Positions 26,819 through 38,565 are shown, numbered from the stretch's first letter. The stretch: DNA of 64,000 nt from Tetraselmis striata (GCA_006384855.1 VCJN01000094.1:50022-114021); one strand, 5' to 3'. The notes: generated from the letters alone by a model not told the origin. Numbers and translations are program-made.

Positions 26819-29040
26819 TTGGACCCTGCAGCCGAGCTGGACTTGCGCTTGATCCTACGCGCTCTCTCTGATGGCATTCCGCGCCCCCCACCGGGCAGTG
26901 GCCCACCAGAAGCGGAGGATTCTGAATGCGGCAGGCGTGGCGGCACCACCCCCACCTCTCTAATGGCGCTCGCTCAGTGGCGGGTGCCTTCCTCCGGAAC
27001 CTGACTGACCGTGCAGGGGTGGGCAACCTGGTGTGGCTCCAGGTCGGTGCCGGCGGCGGCAAGTCCACGGTGTCCCCCGCCCTGGCGGTGAAGCATTTCA
27101 AAGCGCAAGGAAACAAGGGCACCCTGCCCCGGCACCACTTCACCAAGCCCAATGACCTGGCGACTCAGGGTGGTATGCGCGCGGTGCACACACCTGCTTA
27201 CCAACTGTTTGAAGGCGCGCCAAGCAAGCTGGCGAAGCACTTCTCCAGGCTGGGACCATTGGGCACCCTAGGCCTGAAGTTTGTGGAGGAGGCGGGGGGC
27301 ACCCGCCTGCTGGCGGAGCCGTTGAAGATGTTGGATGTGCGACGCGCCCGGTGATTGCCCTGGTGGACGCGCTGGACGAGGGGTTGAGCCAGGCGCAGGT
27401 GGACTTCCTGCGCCAATGGCGGCAGCAGTGTCGGCACCACCAGCAAGTGCCACATCCAACCGCATCGCCAGGCTGGTCCGGCTGCTGGCGAAGCAGTTGC
27501 CGGCTGATGTGCAGCTGGTAGTGGCAAGCCGGCTGCCGCAGGGGCCGGAGGCTTACATGCACCACCTGCTGGGTACGCGCTGCCCAGGGTCGCAACACGG
27601 GATGTGTCACGCTGCATCCCCCCGGAGGATGTGGCAGGACAGGTGTCACGGCAGCTGGCAGAGCGCAGCAGCAGTGTTGCACAAAGAGAGCTGGCGGAGC
27701 GCGCAGGGGGCGGCATGGTGTACTACCGCCTGCTGTAGGCCGTCCTGCGCGGAGGACGCTGGCGGGTGAGACACCGCCTGCGCCGGTGGGGCTGGCTGCT
27801 GCGAACGACGCCTTTTTACATGTGGCAGACATTGTCCTGGAGAGGGACGGAGAAGCTCCATTGGCGCCGACTACCGCCCGCGAGCCGCTCTCCTGGGCAG
27901 ACCTGCGCAAGCTGGGCGTATGTGCGGGAGCCGGAGGTGGCTCGCCTGGGCACACTCCTCCACGCTGCCCCGGACTTTCGCGTGCACGGCATGCACGAGT
28001 TAGTGTTTGACTTTTTCGCAGGGCGTTTTCACGGTGCATCGTGCCACTGGCGCTTGGATCCCCGGGAGGGTCACCGCACCTTTGTGGCGGCGTTTATTCG
28101 GTGTCATGGGTGGCCGGCCGGATGTCAGCCCATGCGCGGCGCAACATCGTGCCCCATGCCTTGCTGGCGGCCGGTGGCGGAACGGCAGCAGACGTAGACG
28201 CGGTCGGCTGAGTGCCGTCATGGATGAAGCGCGGCATCGCGGGCGAGGCACAGTCCGCGCTTGGCCTCATCAGCCGCGCACACCCCACAGCAATGGAAGG
28301 TATCGCGGCAGATGGCATGCGTACTCTGCCAGCCCATCACGCAGAAATGGTGGCAGACCCAGGCCTTGTTCCACGCATCTGCTTCGACACAGCAACTGAG
28401 AGTCACTCTTCAAATGTGCTCACAAGGGGGCCGCAGGCAAAGCTGCCGCGCCCGGACGGCCGGTTGTTGGATGGCATGAGGGCATGCATGTGGCCGGCAT
28501 GCACCTCAGTTTTGCGAGGGCACATTTGGGTGGTCACCAGCAGCGTGGCCTTCAGCCATAGGGGCGCGCTGCTGGTCAGTGCGTCAAAGGACACCACGAA
28601 GAGGCTGTGGAATGCAAGCACCGGGGAAGTCAGCGCTGGCCCAGCAACTGCGCGGGCAGACTGGGCCGGTCAACGGAGTGGCCGTCAGCCCTGACGGCGC
28701 GCTGCTGACCAGTGCGTCATCGGACGCCATGATGCGACTGTGGAGTGTGCGCACCGGGAAAGCCAGCGCTGGAGCAGGCGCTGCGAGGGCACACTGTGTC
28801 AGAGGTCTACTCGTACATGGCGCCACGGATGTGGTGAATTCGCTCACCCGGGTGGGGGGGGGGGGGGGGGGGGGACGTGCCGGTGCTGCAGTGGAGAAGA
28901 GAGAAATCGGGCAGCCCATGAAACCACGTTCAGGAGACGCGTGTGCAGATGTGTATGTGGCAGCCGCTGAAGGACACCCGGCAACACGGCCTTGTCTGAA
29001 GGAGTCGGACAGCAGCGAGGAGCAGGAGCAATTGCGCTGA
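26819..29040 (+). pseudogene. NACHT-WD40 STAND NTPase, broken
   Basis: The order of STAND signalling ATPases is visible but spread over three frames. P-loop VGAGGGKST is at about 27045. Walker B VIALVDALDEG at 27351 matches the NACHT hhhhDALDE pattern. A sensor-like block (LVRLLAKQLPADVQLVVASR) follows at about 27470, then VYYRLL. A helical region continues to FRVHGMHELVFDFF at about 27980. Two WD40 repeats come last: VAFSHRGALLVSASKD...RLWN (28540-28615) and VAVSPDGALLTSASSD...RLWS (28680-28745). The frame then runs into a 21-nt poly-G. Frame changes near 27345, 27600 and 28480, and only two WD repeats instead of seven or more, point to a relic, although introns could explain some breaks. 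Such proteins act in danger sensing and cell death in other eukaryotes. Confidence 0.65.
28854..28874. repeat. poly-G tract, 21 nt
   Basis: Follows the second WD40 repeat of the broken NACHT gene. Confidence 0.98.
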
Positions 29041-30873
29041 TCAAGCCAGAGCCGGGCACCTCGAGGTGGCCCCATGGACACGGGGGCGCGGCTGCCCGTC
29101 GGATGCCGCAGACTCTGTGGAGGAGGCTACACAACACACCGGGTCGCGGCAGTGATGGTGTAGGTTGATGAGAACGCGCCAGATAGCTCTGCGTGTCCAG
29201 GCACAGATGCAGATCCCACGGTCCGCCGTGTTGCCATGAAAGCTACGGAATGGCCCGTGGAAAAGCTGTGCATGTGGCAGGGCAGGTGGTGGTGGTGGGG
29301 GGGGGGGGGGGGGGGTATATCGGTGAATGCCCGCACAGGGATTGAAGGCATAAGAGGCAGGTAAAGGCGCCCCAGATTTATCGGGGGAAGAGGCGTCAGT
29401 TAGTGTGCGGATCCACGAGCCCACGTGCAAACAGCCACCCAGAGGCCTTTTATGGAGCCAGCAGCTGCCCATCCTGGCAGCCGGCGCCTTTGTTTTCTCC
29501 TCCGCCAGCAAGGCGCGAGCAACAGCAGGACGCCTGGATGCTCAGCTGTTTAAGTGGCGGCAGCAGCAGAACCTCGACCCCGAGCACAGCAACACATTGG
29601 AATGCCGCCCATCACTAGCCGCTACCACCCATGTGCAGGCCTGAGGGTAGCCACTACTAATCTCAGAATCAGCTGAACGGCTGATACAGCCAACATCTTG
29701 ATGGCAAGTGAACCGCGGTGGCCGGATTGCCTTTCCGTCTCCGGCAACCATGTGCGCATGGGCCCTCCACCGCAGAGTATTGCCGCTCTCCCTCCGCAGC
29801 TGGTGAAGGTGGGATGGAAGCACCGCTGTGTTTGGCCGCTGGCCGTGCTATGACACGGAGCGATCCTCCAGATTTGCGCTGTTGGAATTGCGGCGGACAT
29901 CCCTAGCAGCAGCCGAGGAACGCCGGGCCTCAAGATGCCGCAAGAATGTCCAGGCAACCAGCGCCCCAAGACCAAGGGTGGACATGGCGGGTGGCGCCAT
30001 GCCCGTGGGGACAGCCGGCCGCTCCTAGCTGCTCCTCCCCAACTGCTGCCGTTGCTATCACCAGCCATTTATTCCGGGAGGGCCCGTCATCATCCGGGCA
30101 TCATCTCCCCAAAGTGGATCATCATCCGCCCGGCGAACACCGTTCCGGCCCCTCCCCCCGCTTCGTCCGTATAATCCGGCCTGGTCTCCTGTCCCCTTTT
30201 GCCATACATTGTCTTATTGTCTTACCCACCCTAGCTTTCATCCCCAGCTTTTCACAAATTCGCCCAACCGCCAGTTGCCTGGCGGGATCCTGCTGAGGTT
30301 CAAGCTGAGACCATCTGCTGCTGCCGCCCTCTGCACGACTATCACACTCATCCCACCAAAAAGCAGCCCTTCTTTCCTGCCTTAGCGGCATGTGCTTCCA
30401 CGGTGTCGCAGTAGAACCTGATGATCCAGGCTCCACGCTTGTCCCTCGAGCTATCCACCACAGCGTTTTGCTCCCTAAAGCCGTTGTCGTTTCAAGGAAT
30501 ACGTATCACTGCCGCGCATCACCACTCTATGCGCACCAGGAGCGTCGCACCGCGCAGACGCGGAGACACAGCAACGTTTCTCCACACACGTGCGTTCACG
30601 ACGAACTGCGTCCATGGCCTCATTCATTTCCTCGTCGACTGGCGGCGTCTGTACTCATACAGCGAGTTCGCAAGGGCCAATCGTGTAGAATCGAGTGAGG
30701 TCTTGGGTGCTCATCGATGGGCCTGCTGCCTTTGCGATTCTGCTCATCTGCTCAACGCTACAGAAACTATTGACAGGGAGATCTTCGATTACGCAGAACC
30801 CGGGTGATGCCGGGTGCATGCCAACTCCGCCCCCAATAATACACACACGGAATCATTTAATGGGAGCTACGCG
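29041..30873. other. Intergenic DNA without recognised gene
   Basis: Includes a 19-nt poly-G (29297-29315). Frames such as 29405-29644 and 30421-30807 lack recognisable motifs. Nothing here supports a gene call. Confidence 0.5.
29297..29315. repeat. poly-G tract, 19 nt
   Basis: Preceded by a short GGT microsatellite (GGTGGTGGTGG). Confidence 0.98.
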
Positions 30874-33381
30874 CTAATGCAACTCGGCGTGTCCGCCAGC
30901 TTCACTTCCCACATTGAGGCCCTTCCAGGTGAGTGTGCCGGGCTCTTCCGCTGTGATCGCACGGCAGCCGTAGGAGGCGTCCGCGTCGTGGTTGATGATG
31001 TCCAGATAGTTGCGAAACGTGTGCTTCTCCGCAAAGCAGTCATCACACGCCTTGGAGCCGGGATCGCTGGGCGGCAGCGGCCCTACGGGCGCCGGAATGG
31101 CGGAGGTGCGGAGAGCGGAGGCCGCGCTGGCTGCAGGGATGGACTCGCCGCGCAGGCATTGTGTGCATGCTGGGGACTCCTTGCTGCGCCACCAGCATGC
31201 CTGCCCCAAGCAGCCAACCACACTCAGTCAGTACACAAATAAGCAGGCAGGCTGCCGACAGCACAGTGCTGCGGTACAACATCGCCCGTCACGTCCCATC
31301 CCATCACACCACATCGCATTGCATTGCATCACATCGCATCGCATTGCATCACATCACATCACATCACATCACATCACATCACATCACATCACATCACATC
31401 ACATCACATCACATCACATCACATCACATCACATCACATCACATCACATCGCAGCGCATTGGCATGGCATGGCATGGGATGACATGCCATGCCATGACAT
31501 GGTATAGTATTGACGTGACATGACATAATGACATGGTTTGGTATTGACATGACAAGACATGACAAGACATGGTATAGTATTGACGTGACATGACATGACA
31601 TGGCATGACATGACATAATGACATGGTATGGTATTGACATGACATGGCATGGCATGACATGACATGACATGACATGACATGACATGACATGACATGACAT
31701 GACATGACATGACATGACATGACATGACATGACATGACATGACATGACATAATGACATGGTATAGTATTGACGTGACATGACATGACATGACATGGCATG
31801 ACATGGCATGACATGACATAATGACATGGTATGGTATTGACATGACATGGCATGACATGACTTTGCCGCACGCCATGGTATGGCATGGCATGGCATTCTC
31901 ACCCACTTCCCGTGCAGCTCCCTCCGCTGCAGGCTCATCAGCGCCACCGGGTCCTGCGTGTCCGACAGCACCACCACATTGCCGATGTCGACCTCCATGG
32001 GGCCTTGGAGGGACGCAGCGTCGTCAACAACCTTGGCGGAGACGCCCAGGTGTCGATCCTTCCAGTACTGATCCGATATCGCTGAGCGCGAAGCAGCAGA
32101 GGTAGCAGCATGCTTGTCAGAACTGTGCTGACTACGCACCATGCGTTCAGTGAGCTCACACGCAGACAGGCGGTCCTACAGGAGGGAGTGTAGTAGACGT
32201 GTGTGTCACCAGCATATATTCATATAGTAGTGTACACCCGTGACATACATAACACAAATGCCGACGAGCGCATGCTAAGCGTGGATCACAAGTTACATTG
32301 GCGCCGATGAATAATATACCCATTCCAAGCAGATTACCGGCTTGTGAGAAGCAGGCGGTCTTGCTGCCCTGCAGGAGCGCCTGCGCAATGACCGCGAGCG
32401 TGCAGCCCAGCGAGTGGCCGGTAAAGAGCACGCGCTGCCCCGGCCGCCGACACTCCGGGAGGGCCACGATCTGCGAGCATGCGGCTCCGGGTCAGGCCGC
32501 TGCACCTGCAACGAGCAGGCACCCATCGCCGTCTTGCTTGGAGGCGTGTATCCAGCTGGGGCCGGCACCTTTTTGAGGGCGTGGATGTAGTCGATGTCAT
32601 CCGGAGGGAAATCGTCGCAATATTCAGGGAGTTCCGCGCCCGCCGCGAGGTAGTCCATGCACACATCGGCGCGCCCCCCGCTGGTTGTGAGGTTGAGATC
32701 AGTCCCTCGGAAGGACACCACCGTGTGGCTGCCCTCGTCCTGATGTTCGCAAGAAATGGAGGGAGGGCCACCGGGGCGGGTAAGGGGGGGAGGAGGGGGG
32801 GGCTTCTATTGTATTTGAATGGAAAAGTATATCAAGGCCAAGAAGGATGGCTGGTACATATATGTATGTACATATACATAGATATATGTACATATATATA
32901 TATATAAATGAGATCATAGTATTCTGACATTGCGAGTAAATCATAGTAATAGCGACCTACATACATAAGAAGGAACAAGAAACGTAAACAATTATAAGGT
33001 GTTATACAAAATAATGGAGGTTGTTTGCCCTGCTGCAGGTGCAACACTCCGGTCGGGCTGCCGCACCTCCACAAACACGATGGCGCGCAGGCCATACCCC
33101 ACGTCCAGCCCCGGGTCCACGGTGAGGGCGCGCCTCCAGCCAGCGGGCGCCCGCCCCGCCGCCTCCGGCCGGTAGTACGAGCCCGCCGTGGAGACATACG
33201 ACAGCGCCGCCATCTCCGACAGCGGCTGCGTGAGCTCGTCCACCCCGGCGTCGCGCCCCCCTGCCGGATACTCCGCCAGCAATACCTGCAGGTTCCAGCC
33301 GGAGCCGCTCGCGCTCCTCATCAGCGCCACGTAAACAATGCACGCGGCCGCGGCGCGGAAGGAGGTCCTGTAATAAGCCAT
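30874..33381 (-). CDS. Secreted class 3 lipase-like alpha/beta hydrolase
   Basis: Five exons join into one frame of 374 codons plus TAG: 33067-33381, 32569-32739, 32338-32470, 31903-32081, 30874-31200. Exon phases fit and all introns are GT-AG. Start ATG at 33381 gives a signal peptide (MAYYRTSFRAAAACIVYVAL). Class 3 features: TVVSFRGTDLNL (the conserved SFRGT strand), the nucleophile elbow LFTGHSLGCTLAV (Ser in GHSLG), and an acidic candidate in VVVLSDTQDPVAL. The His of the triad probably lies in exon 5 (YLDIINHDAD). The C-terminal exon is Cys-rich (CWW, CTQC, CDDC, GCR), suggesting an extracellular disulfide-bonded domain. It likely cleaves acyl esters outside the cell or in the secretory path; the substrate is unknown. 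It is divergent from the SLC25 gene. Confidence 0.87.
31318..31450. repeat. (ACATC)n pentanucleotide microsatellite
   Basis: A nearly perfect run of CACAT units, with early variants CGCAT and TGCAT. It lies in the intron between lipase exons 4 and 5. Confidence 0.97.
31466..31870. repeat. (ACATG)n pentanucleotide microsatellite with higher-order units
   Basis: GACAT units interrupted by repeats of a longer motif containing TAATGACATGGTAT(G/A)GTATTGAC, which recurs about four times. It is one base different from the neighbouring ACATC array and in the same lipase intron. Confidence 0.97.
32857..32910. repeat. ATGTAC/TA microsatellite
   Basis: Alternating TATGTACATATA and TATATATA runs in intron 1 of the lipase gene. 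Confidence 0.9.
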
Positions 33382-34708
33382 GCGCATTGTTCGGCAGTAA
33401 TACCAGTGGTCGGGCGTAGTTGATTCGTAACTGACGCTGCCCTGCTGCGCCGCCACTACCGGTACTGTAATCTACTTCCCCGCTGTTCGGCACCTCCCGC
33501 CGCACCCGTGCACACGCCTATGGTCGTCACACACGACCGACTGCCTTCACGCACTTGTTCAGTATGTGAGGCCCAGAGGGCAAGCGCCCCTGGCCGGACA
33601 GTGCGCGGGACTGGATGCGCGTAACCCTGCTGGTATGTAAATGACATGGGCACATAATAATATTGATTAGCGACTATCAGTTGATATTAATTGGCGCCAA
33701 CAGCACGCGAATTGTCGCCAATAAAGAAAGGAAAAAAGGAATATAATCCTCATAATAACCGCGCTATCGTCCTATCCTATCCTAGCCAAATAAACCTCCG
33801 GGTTTATCTGCAAATCGCATTCGCGCGTACGAGAATCGGCTTATTCTCGAATGGGTTAGCCCGTCATAGCGAAATTAAGAATATTTATTTCACTAATTTG
33901 CAGGGGGGCGCCGACTGCCAGAGAAAACCGCAAATGCTCGCCTGCTCCGCCACCGCGCCCCCCAAGATCCCCACTCCCGCCGCCTACACCCCCACTCTCC
34001 CACCACCACCCTGCTCTCGCGCCGCCTTGCTGCGTGCTTCCGCGTCCCGCCGCGCGGAGACAGCACCCCCTCCCAGCACCGATACTGATTTTTGTAATAA
34101 AAGCATTTCTGCCCTGGGCCGATCGTCAATTTTAGTAGCGACCGTACTGAATTGGCCGAACAGTCGATATGTGATAACCTAAGTTAATACCAGGATCAAT
34201 AAGGATGGGTAACGTAATTGCTGTTAGCTGTACCTCATGTAACTATAGTGACAACAACATTCGTAATAGTTCCACTACTGTTTTCCCAGTACATTCCACT
34301 ATTATTTTTGTTTTAAATAATTATATAACTGTATAACTAACATCAGTAATGATATATAATGTATCCTGATATCTTATATCAGCCTGATGATCCAGTCGCG
34401 ATACTGTATGTATCATCCTGTTTCTGAGCAGCCTGATATACGGTAGCAGCAATACTTTAGGAATCATCACAATGAAATAAACGGATATTTTACAGTGTTG
34501 ATATTTTGAGGGGCGCACTGGCGGCCGAGTATCAGACGCGTCGTCGGCAAAATATACAAGTTCAATCCACCGCTTCGTCGCGACTAGCTCGATCAACACA
34601 CGTTGCAGCCGCCGTGCCGAACTCACACCCAGCCACTGCTGCACGCCCGGTGACACATAGCTCAGAGCAACCATACCGCCCCCAGGCGCCGCGCCCTGCT
34701 CCGCAACG
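33382..34708. promoter_or_regulatory. Divergent intergenic region, lipase (-) and SLC25 (+)
   Basis: Contains the upstream regions of both genes. It is partly AT-rich (34200-34500). No TATA box or known motif can be named with confidence, and no gene is seen within it. Confidence 0.45.
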
Positions 34709-36522
34709 ATGTGGGAGCCTGCGAAGCAGACGCTGGTGGGCGCGGTCGCTGGGTGCGTGGAGGTCACGTGCATGAACCCCACAATTGCGATCAAGAACGC
34801 AGTGCAGGTTGGTGCCCGCCGTCGCCCCGATACTCAGGCCGCCCCCGAACGCGTGCCATGCGCTATGGAGAGCAGAAACCGGGATTTGCCGTTTTGCGTC
34901 GCCCCCATCCCCGATTCGCTGTGGGCTGTTTGCTATCTGCGGGCGCAGTGAAGCCGAGCGCTGCTCGGCGACCCTATGCGGTGTCGTTGGCCGCACATGG
35001 GCAGCGTCATGACAGCCTGGCGGCACCGGTTCCTGCAGGAGGGGCGCGCGGTGTCGCTTGCGCCCGCGGCGCTGTACCGCGGCTACGCCGTCAATCTCGG
35101 CATGTGCGCGCCCATCACTGCCAGCTTCTTTGGCGCCACCGCCGCCTACACGCAGCTGTTCGCCGTCGCGGCGGGGCGCGCGCCCAAGGGGAGGGAGGGC
35201 GTGGGGTGCGCGGCCCTGGGGGGCGCCACCTCCGCGCTCTTCGCGGGACCCGCGGACCTGGTGGTCGTCCAGCAGCAGCGGCTAGGTGCCCCCCCCCCGC
35301 CTCCCTCGCCAGATGTGCGCCCCATCTGATCCCCAATGCATGATGGCCTCCTGTACGTGTCGCCGCTCCCTTGTGCTATGCGCTCCAGCGTTGCTGCTGC
35401 TGATGGTGTCGCCATCACAATCGCTTGCTCCCGCATCTGGCTGAATGCGGACCCTCCTGTCCGCGGTCCGCCACAGGTGTGTCTGCCCGCGAGGCGATCA
35501 ATACGGTGGTCCGGGGCTATGGGATGGCAGGTGGGTGCAATGGCCCTCCCACATTGCCTGCAGCGGGATGGCCGCCCCAGCGCCCACGACATCGCCAGGC
35601 GTGGCGCTCGGTCTTCGTGCCCTCTGCATGGCGTGGCTACCACGCTGGCCTAGCGCTCTTGATGCACCAGCAAGCCCTCGCTCTAGTGTGTAGCCACTCG
35701 CTCACACCTCGACCAACATGCGCACGACTGCGTCCCCCCCCCCCTCCCCGGGGTGGTGCAGGGCTGTACCGGGGGGCGCTCGGCACGGCAATGCGGGACG
35801 GCGTGGTGCTGGCGGGCCTGCTGGGGCTGGCGCCAGTCATATCGGCCGAGCTGAAGGAGCTGGAGGCGACAAAGAGCTGGAGCAGGCACTCCCAGATGCT
35901 CACAGCTTCCCTGGTGTCCGGCATCCTGGGGACGGCGGCGTCCATGCCGTTTGATGCGTCCAAGACGCTGCAACAGGCAAGCAAGGGAGGGGGAATGGGT
36001 GATGGGTGATGGGGGGCACTAAGACCTGTGTGGGTATGAAGACGGTGATTCGCTGCCCCTCGATGCCGCGATCAATGCCCTCCGCAGGCCTTCCTGGACA
36101 CCCAGGCCAAGCCCGAGTATGCTACGATCCGATCCACCCTGGCAGATGTGCGCCCGCGCAGTGTGATCCGCGCCACACCTGCCCCAGATGTTGGTTGAAG
36201 CCGTACTGATGCGGGGCGGTGTGTGGCGCTCCATCAGATGTACGCCAAGGGCGGCGTGGCTGCACTCTACGCTGGCGGCGTCCCCAGGGGGTTTCGGATC
36301 ATCTGCGCAACATTCATTCTGAACTCCGTGAAGGTGTGCTGCTGCCCCCCGCCCCCCCCCCCCCCCCCCCCCCCCCCCCGCCCCCGCCTTCGCCCCACCC
36401 CCTGCCCATCGGTGCATGCGTATGGCCAGATGAGATTTAACTCACGTGTGCCCCCCCCCTCCCCCGAGCAGGAGTGGGCGCAGGAGGCCATTGCTGCGTT
36501 GGAAGCCAAGAAGCAATCATGA
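34709..36522 (+). CDS. Mitochondrial carrier family (SLC25-type) transporter
   Basis: Seven exons give 273 codons plus TGA in one frame: 34709-34807, 35039-35285, 35477-35530, 35762-35976, 36088-36147, 36238-36333, 36472-36522. Intron 4 is GC-AG (CAG|GCAAGC); the rest are GT-AG. Three carrier repeats are seen. Their signature positions are NPTIAIKNAVQ (repeat 1), GPADLVVVQQQ (repeat 2) and MPFDASKTLQQ (repeat 3, canonical PxDxxK). Further family blocks are APAALYRGYAVN, GLYRGALGTAMRDG and ALYAGGVPRGFRII. Such carriers exchange metabolites across the inner mitochondrial membrane. The substrate cannot be told; the weak signatures in repeats 1 and 2 are unusual. The start was chosen because repeat 1 begins right after it; the protein is slightly short for the family (about 300). 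Confidence 0.9.
36352..36379. repeat. poly-C tract, 28 nt
   Basis: In the last intron of the SLC25 gene, 18 nt beyond the exon 6 donor. Confidence 0.98.
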
Positions 36523-36682
36523 GAGCGAAGGCCGTCATCTGACACTTCGCAATCTTTCTACGCACGCGACATCTATGCCCATGCTGCCCTGGGCCACCTG
36601 ATGACAGCAAGTGGGTGACCGAAAGTCAAAGCGCATTGTACAGTCATCCAACCAATCAGAATGTCATTCGTGATATCCGTAA

Positions 36683-36687
36683 TGTAA
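36683..36687 (+). terminator. TGTAA polyadenylation signal (SLC25 gene)
   Basis: TGTAA 161 nt after the stop codon. Confidence 0.45.
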
Positions 36688-36730
36688 AGGATTAGCTAAC
36701 TAGTTGCGCGACAATCAGCATATGCCGCCC

Positions 36731-37080
36731 TATCCTCATTCGAACCCCGAAGGGCTAATGCGGGTTTCAACCGGGGAAACCCGGGACACGCCGGGACAAT
36801 GTTGCCGAAAATACCTCAGCCAGGAATCGATACGCGGACCTCTCGCGCACGAGACGACCGCTCTACCATACTGGCGGATCTCCCGCCAGTATCCCCGTAA
36901 TCCTTACTGTCGGCGTGTCCTGGGTTTTCCCGGTTGATGCATTAGCCCTTCGGGGTTCGAATGAGGCAATGGTCTACTAGCTATGCCAGACCTGCGACTG
37001 CAGTTGGCGCAAGAGGTCAAGTGCTGGGGCGGCTTCGGCCGATGTCCCGGGGCGAACTTTTTACTTTACTTTACTTTTAC
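36731..37080. mobile_element. Two SINE copies in head-to-head inverted arrangement
   Basis: The left part (36731-36872, minus) carries the tRNA-like head GGTAGAGCGGTCGTCTCG, a B-box-like ATCGATTCCTGG, and GGGGTTCGAATGAGG. The right part (36905-37080, plus) carries the body and ends in the tail ACTTTACTTTACTTTTACT. About 55 nt around CATTAGCCCTTCGGGGTTCG are inverted between them, with a further small palindrome TGGCGGATCTCCCGCCA at the junction. Together they could form a long hairpin. Confidence 0.7.
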
Positions 37081-38352
37081 TGCTCTAGCCATCTGGTGGA
37101 TGTTGTGATTCATATGTTCCAAAGCAATCCGTATCATGCGCAGGCTGCAGGTTTCAATATGTTGACACGTCGTCGGTGCGCAGTGGAGATGACGTTTGGG
37201 GATCAATATTGCCAATGGTGGGAGCATCCGCCGGCTTGCAGTCCACCATGCCGAATCGTTCGAGCAATCGACCATGTCATGGATGTACTTGGACTGACGA
37301 ACCTTGTGGAGTCCCACTGGCTGGCCTTCTTCCACCTTCGTTCCTAGCAACCATGAGCACGCACCGAGATCCTGATTTTGTCAGAGCGTTGTCCCGGTGT
37401 TGTCAATCCGTGTTGGCGCGTTGCTGACGATGCGGATGTTGTCCGCGCAGATAGCAACGATTCTTGGTATCGCCGAGAATCGTTTGCTGCTCCCGCAAGT
37501 GACAGCATCCGGATTTGTTCGTGGTTGAATTTGGGAGTCGTGAGTAGTCGTCGACATGCCAGTTCAGGGACACCGACTTCAAGTCGCAGTCTGCCTTTCA
37601 GATTTTGCGGGCTACTGTCGGGTCCAAACTTCTCATACCATGCAGCCGCTCCATGTAGATCGGGTCGGATTGTCGGGGGGGTCAGCATATGGAAGGCCGG
37701 GCCCAATATCTGTCCACTCGATGTGTAGGTGGTAGAGCGATGCTACGGAGAAGAAGACGCACATTGTCGTGAGTTTGACGGTGGGTACAAAGGTTTCAGT
37801 TCAGTCCACGCCCTCTACCTGCAGGAAGCCCTTTGCCACCTCCCTGGACTCGTGTCTTGAAAGGCTGCCATCGTAGCTATGTTTGGCCGTGTCTACCCGC
37901 TTCGACTTGACCGCTCTTCGTCTACCAGTTCATGTGTCTACCGGGCTTCCGGTGAACTGCACTCCTGGTACATGGAGTACATCAGCCACTATGGCGCGAG
38001 GGGTGAAGCGACCGCCTCCTCTTTGGTCAGAGGGTCTCTAGGGGCTTTGCCGGCCAGCAGCACTCTTTGGAAGCACAGGTTAGTGTCTCAATGGATGTCA
38101 TGTTGTACGCCGAGTCGCGGTGTTGCCGGCAGTGGGATGATATGCGCTTGGGATCCACCTGATGTGTTGGGGCCGTGCGTAGCTTGGCTCCATGGGATGT
38201 GTGTTTGTTGGCTGTCGGCTTTCGGCTGGAAACTTGCAATGATGGTTGGTGTAGGTGGGTGAGGCGGTGTGGGCGGTGCACATGCTGCAGCATCCTGCAG
38301 TTGCGCGCTGTCCGGACTCTAGCGGCGGGGGTTGGTCATCTCGTTGGGCTGG
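37081..38352. other. Accessory DNA, no gene called
   Basis: Long frames exist on both strands (37344-37706 minus, 37879-38262 plus) but show no family motif. The minus frames may be the decayed downstream part of the tyrosine recombinase fragment at 38353-38565. Confidence 0.4.
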
Positions 38353-38565
38353 CTATATATGAGACAGTCTGCCGGCGTAGCTCTTGAGCGTCTGAGCGGT
38401 GAGGGAGCTGGAGAGTATGCCCAGGGTCCGTTGTCCTAGCTCGTCTGAGCCGAACGCCTCCTGTAGACGAGACCGGAGTGAAGCAGCCCAAGCGGCGACA
38501 GCTTCGAGCTTGTCAATTACGTAAGTACGGCGCTTGGCCGACGGAGTAACATGGGGCCGGTTCAT
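38353..38565 (-). pseudogene. Tyrosine recombinase, N-terminal core-binding fragment
   Basis: The minus frame contains LEAVAAWAASLRSRLQEAFG followed by LGILSSSLTAQTLKSYAGRL. The SLTxxTxKSYAGKL block matches the SAM-like core-binding domain of eukaryotic transposon tyrosine recombinases, and recurs at 58055-58110 here. The catalytic domain (R, H, R, Y) is not visible downstream, so it is a truncated relic. Confidence 0.5.

Noticed and set aside
31318-31450. CRISPR-like regular repeats
   Set aside because: It is a simple pentanucleotide microsatellite without spacers in a eukaryotic intron.
31434-32142. Minus-strand frames rich in SCHVMSCHVM
   Set aside because: They are translations of the ACATG microsatellite; only the upstream 31903-32081 portion is a real exon (lipase exon 4).
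34321-34794. Minus-strand frame with MVALSYVSPGVQQ
   Set aside because: It overlaps the first carrier exon on the opposite strand. The short ALSYVS similarity to the lipase N-terminus is too little to support a gene.
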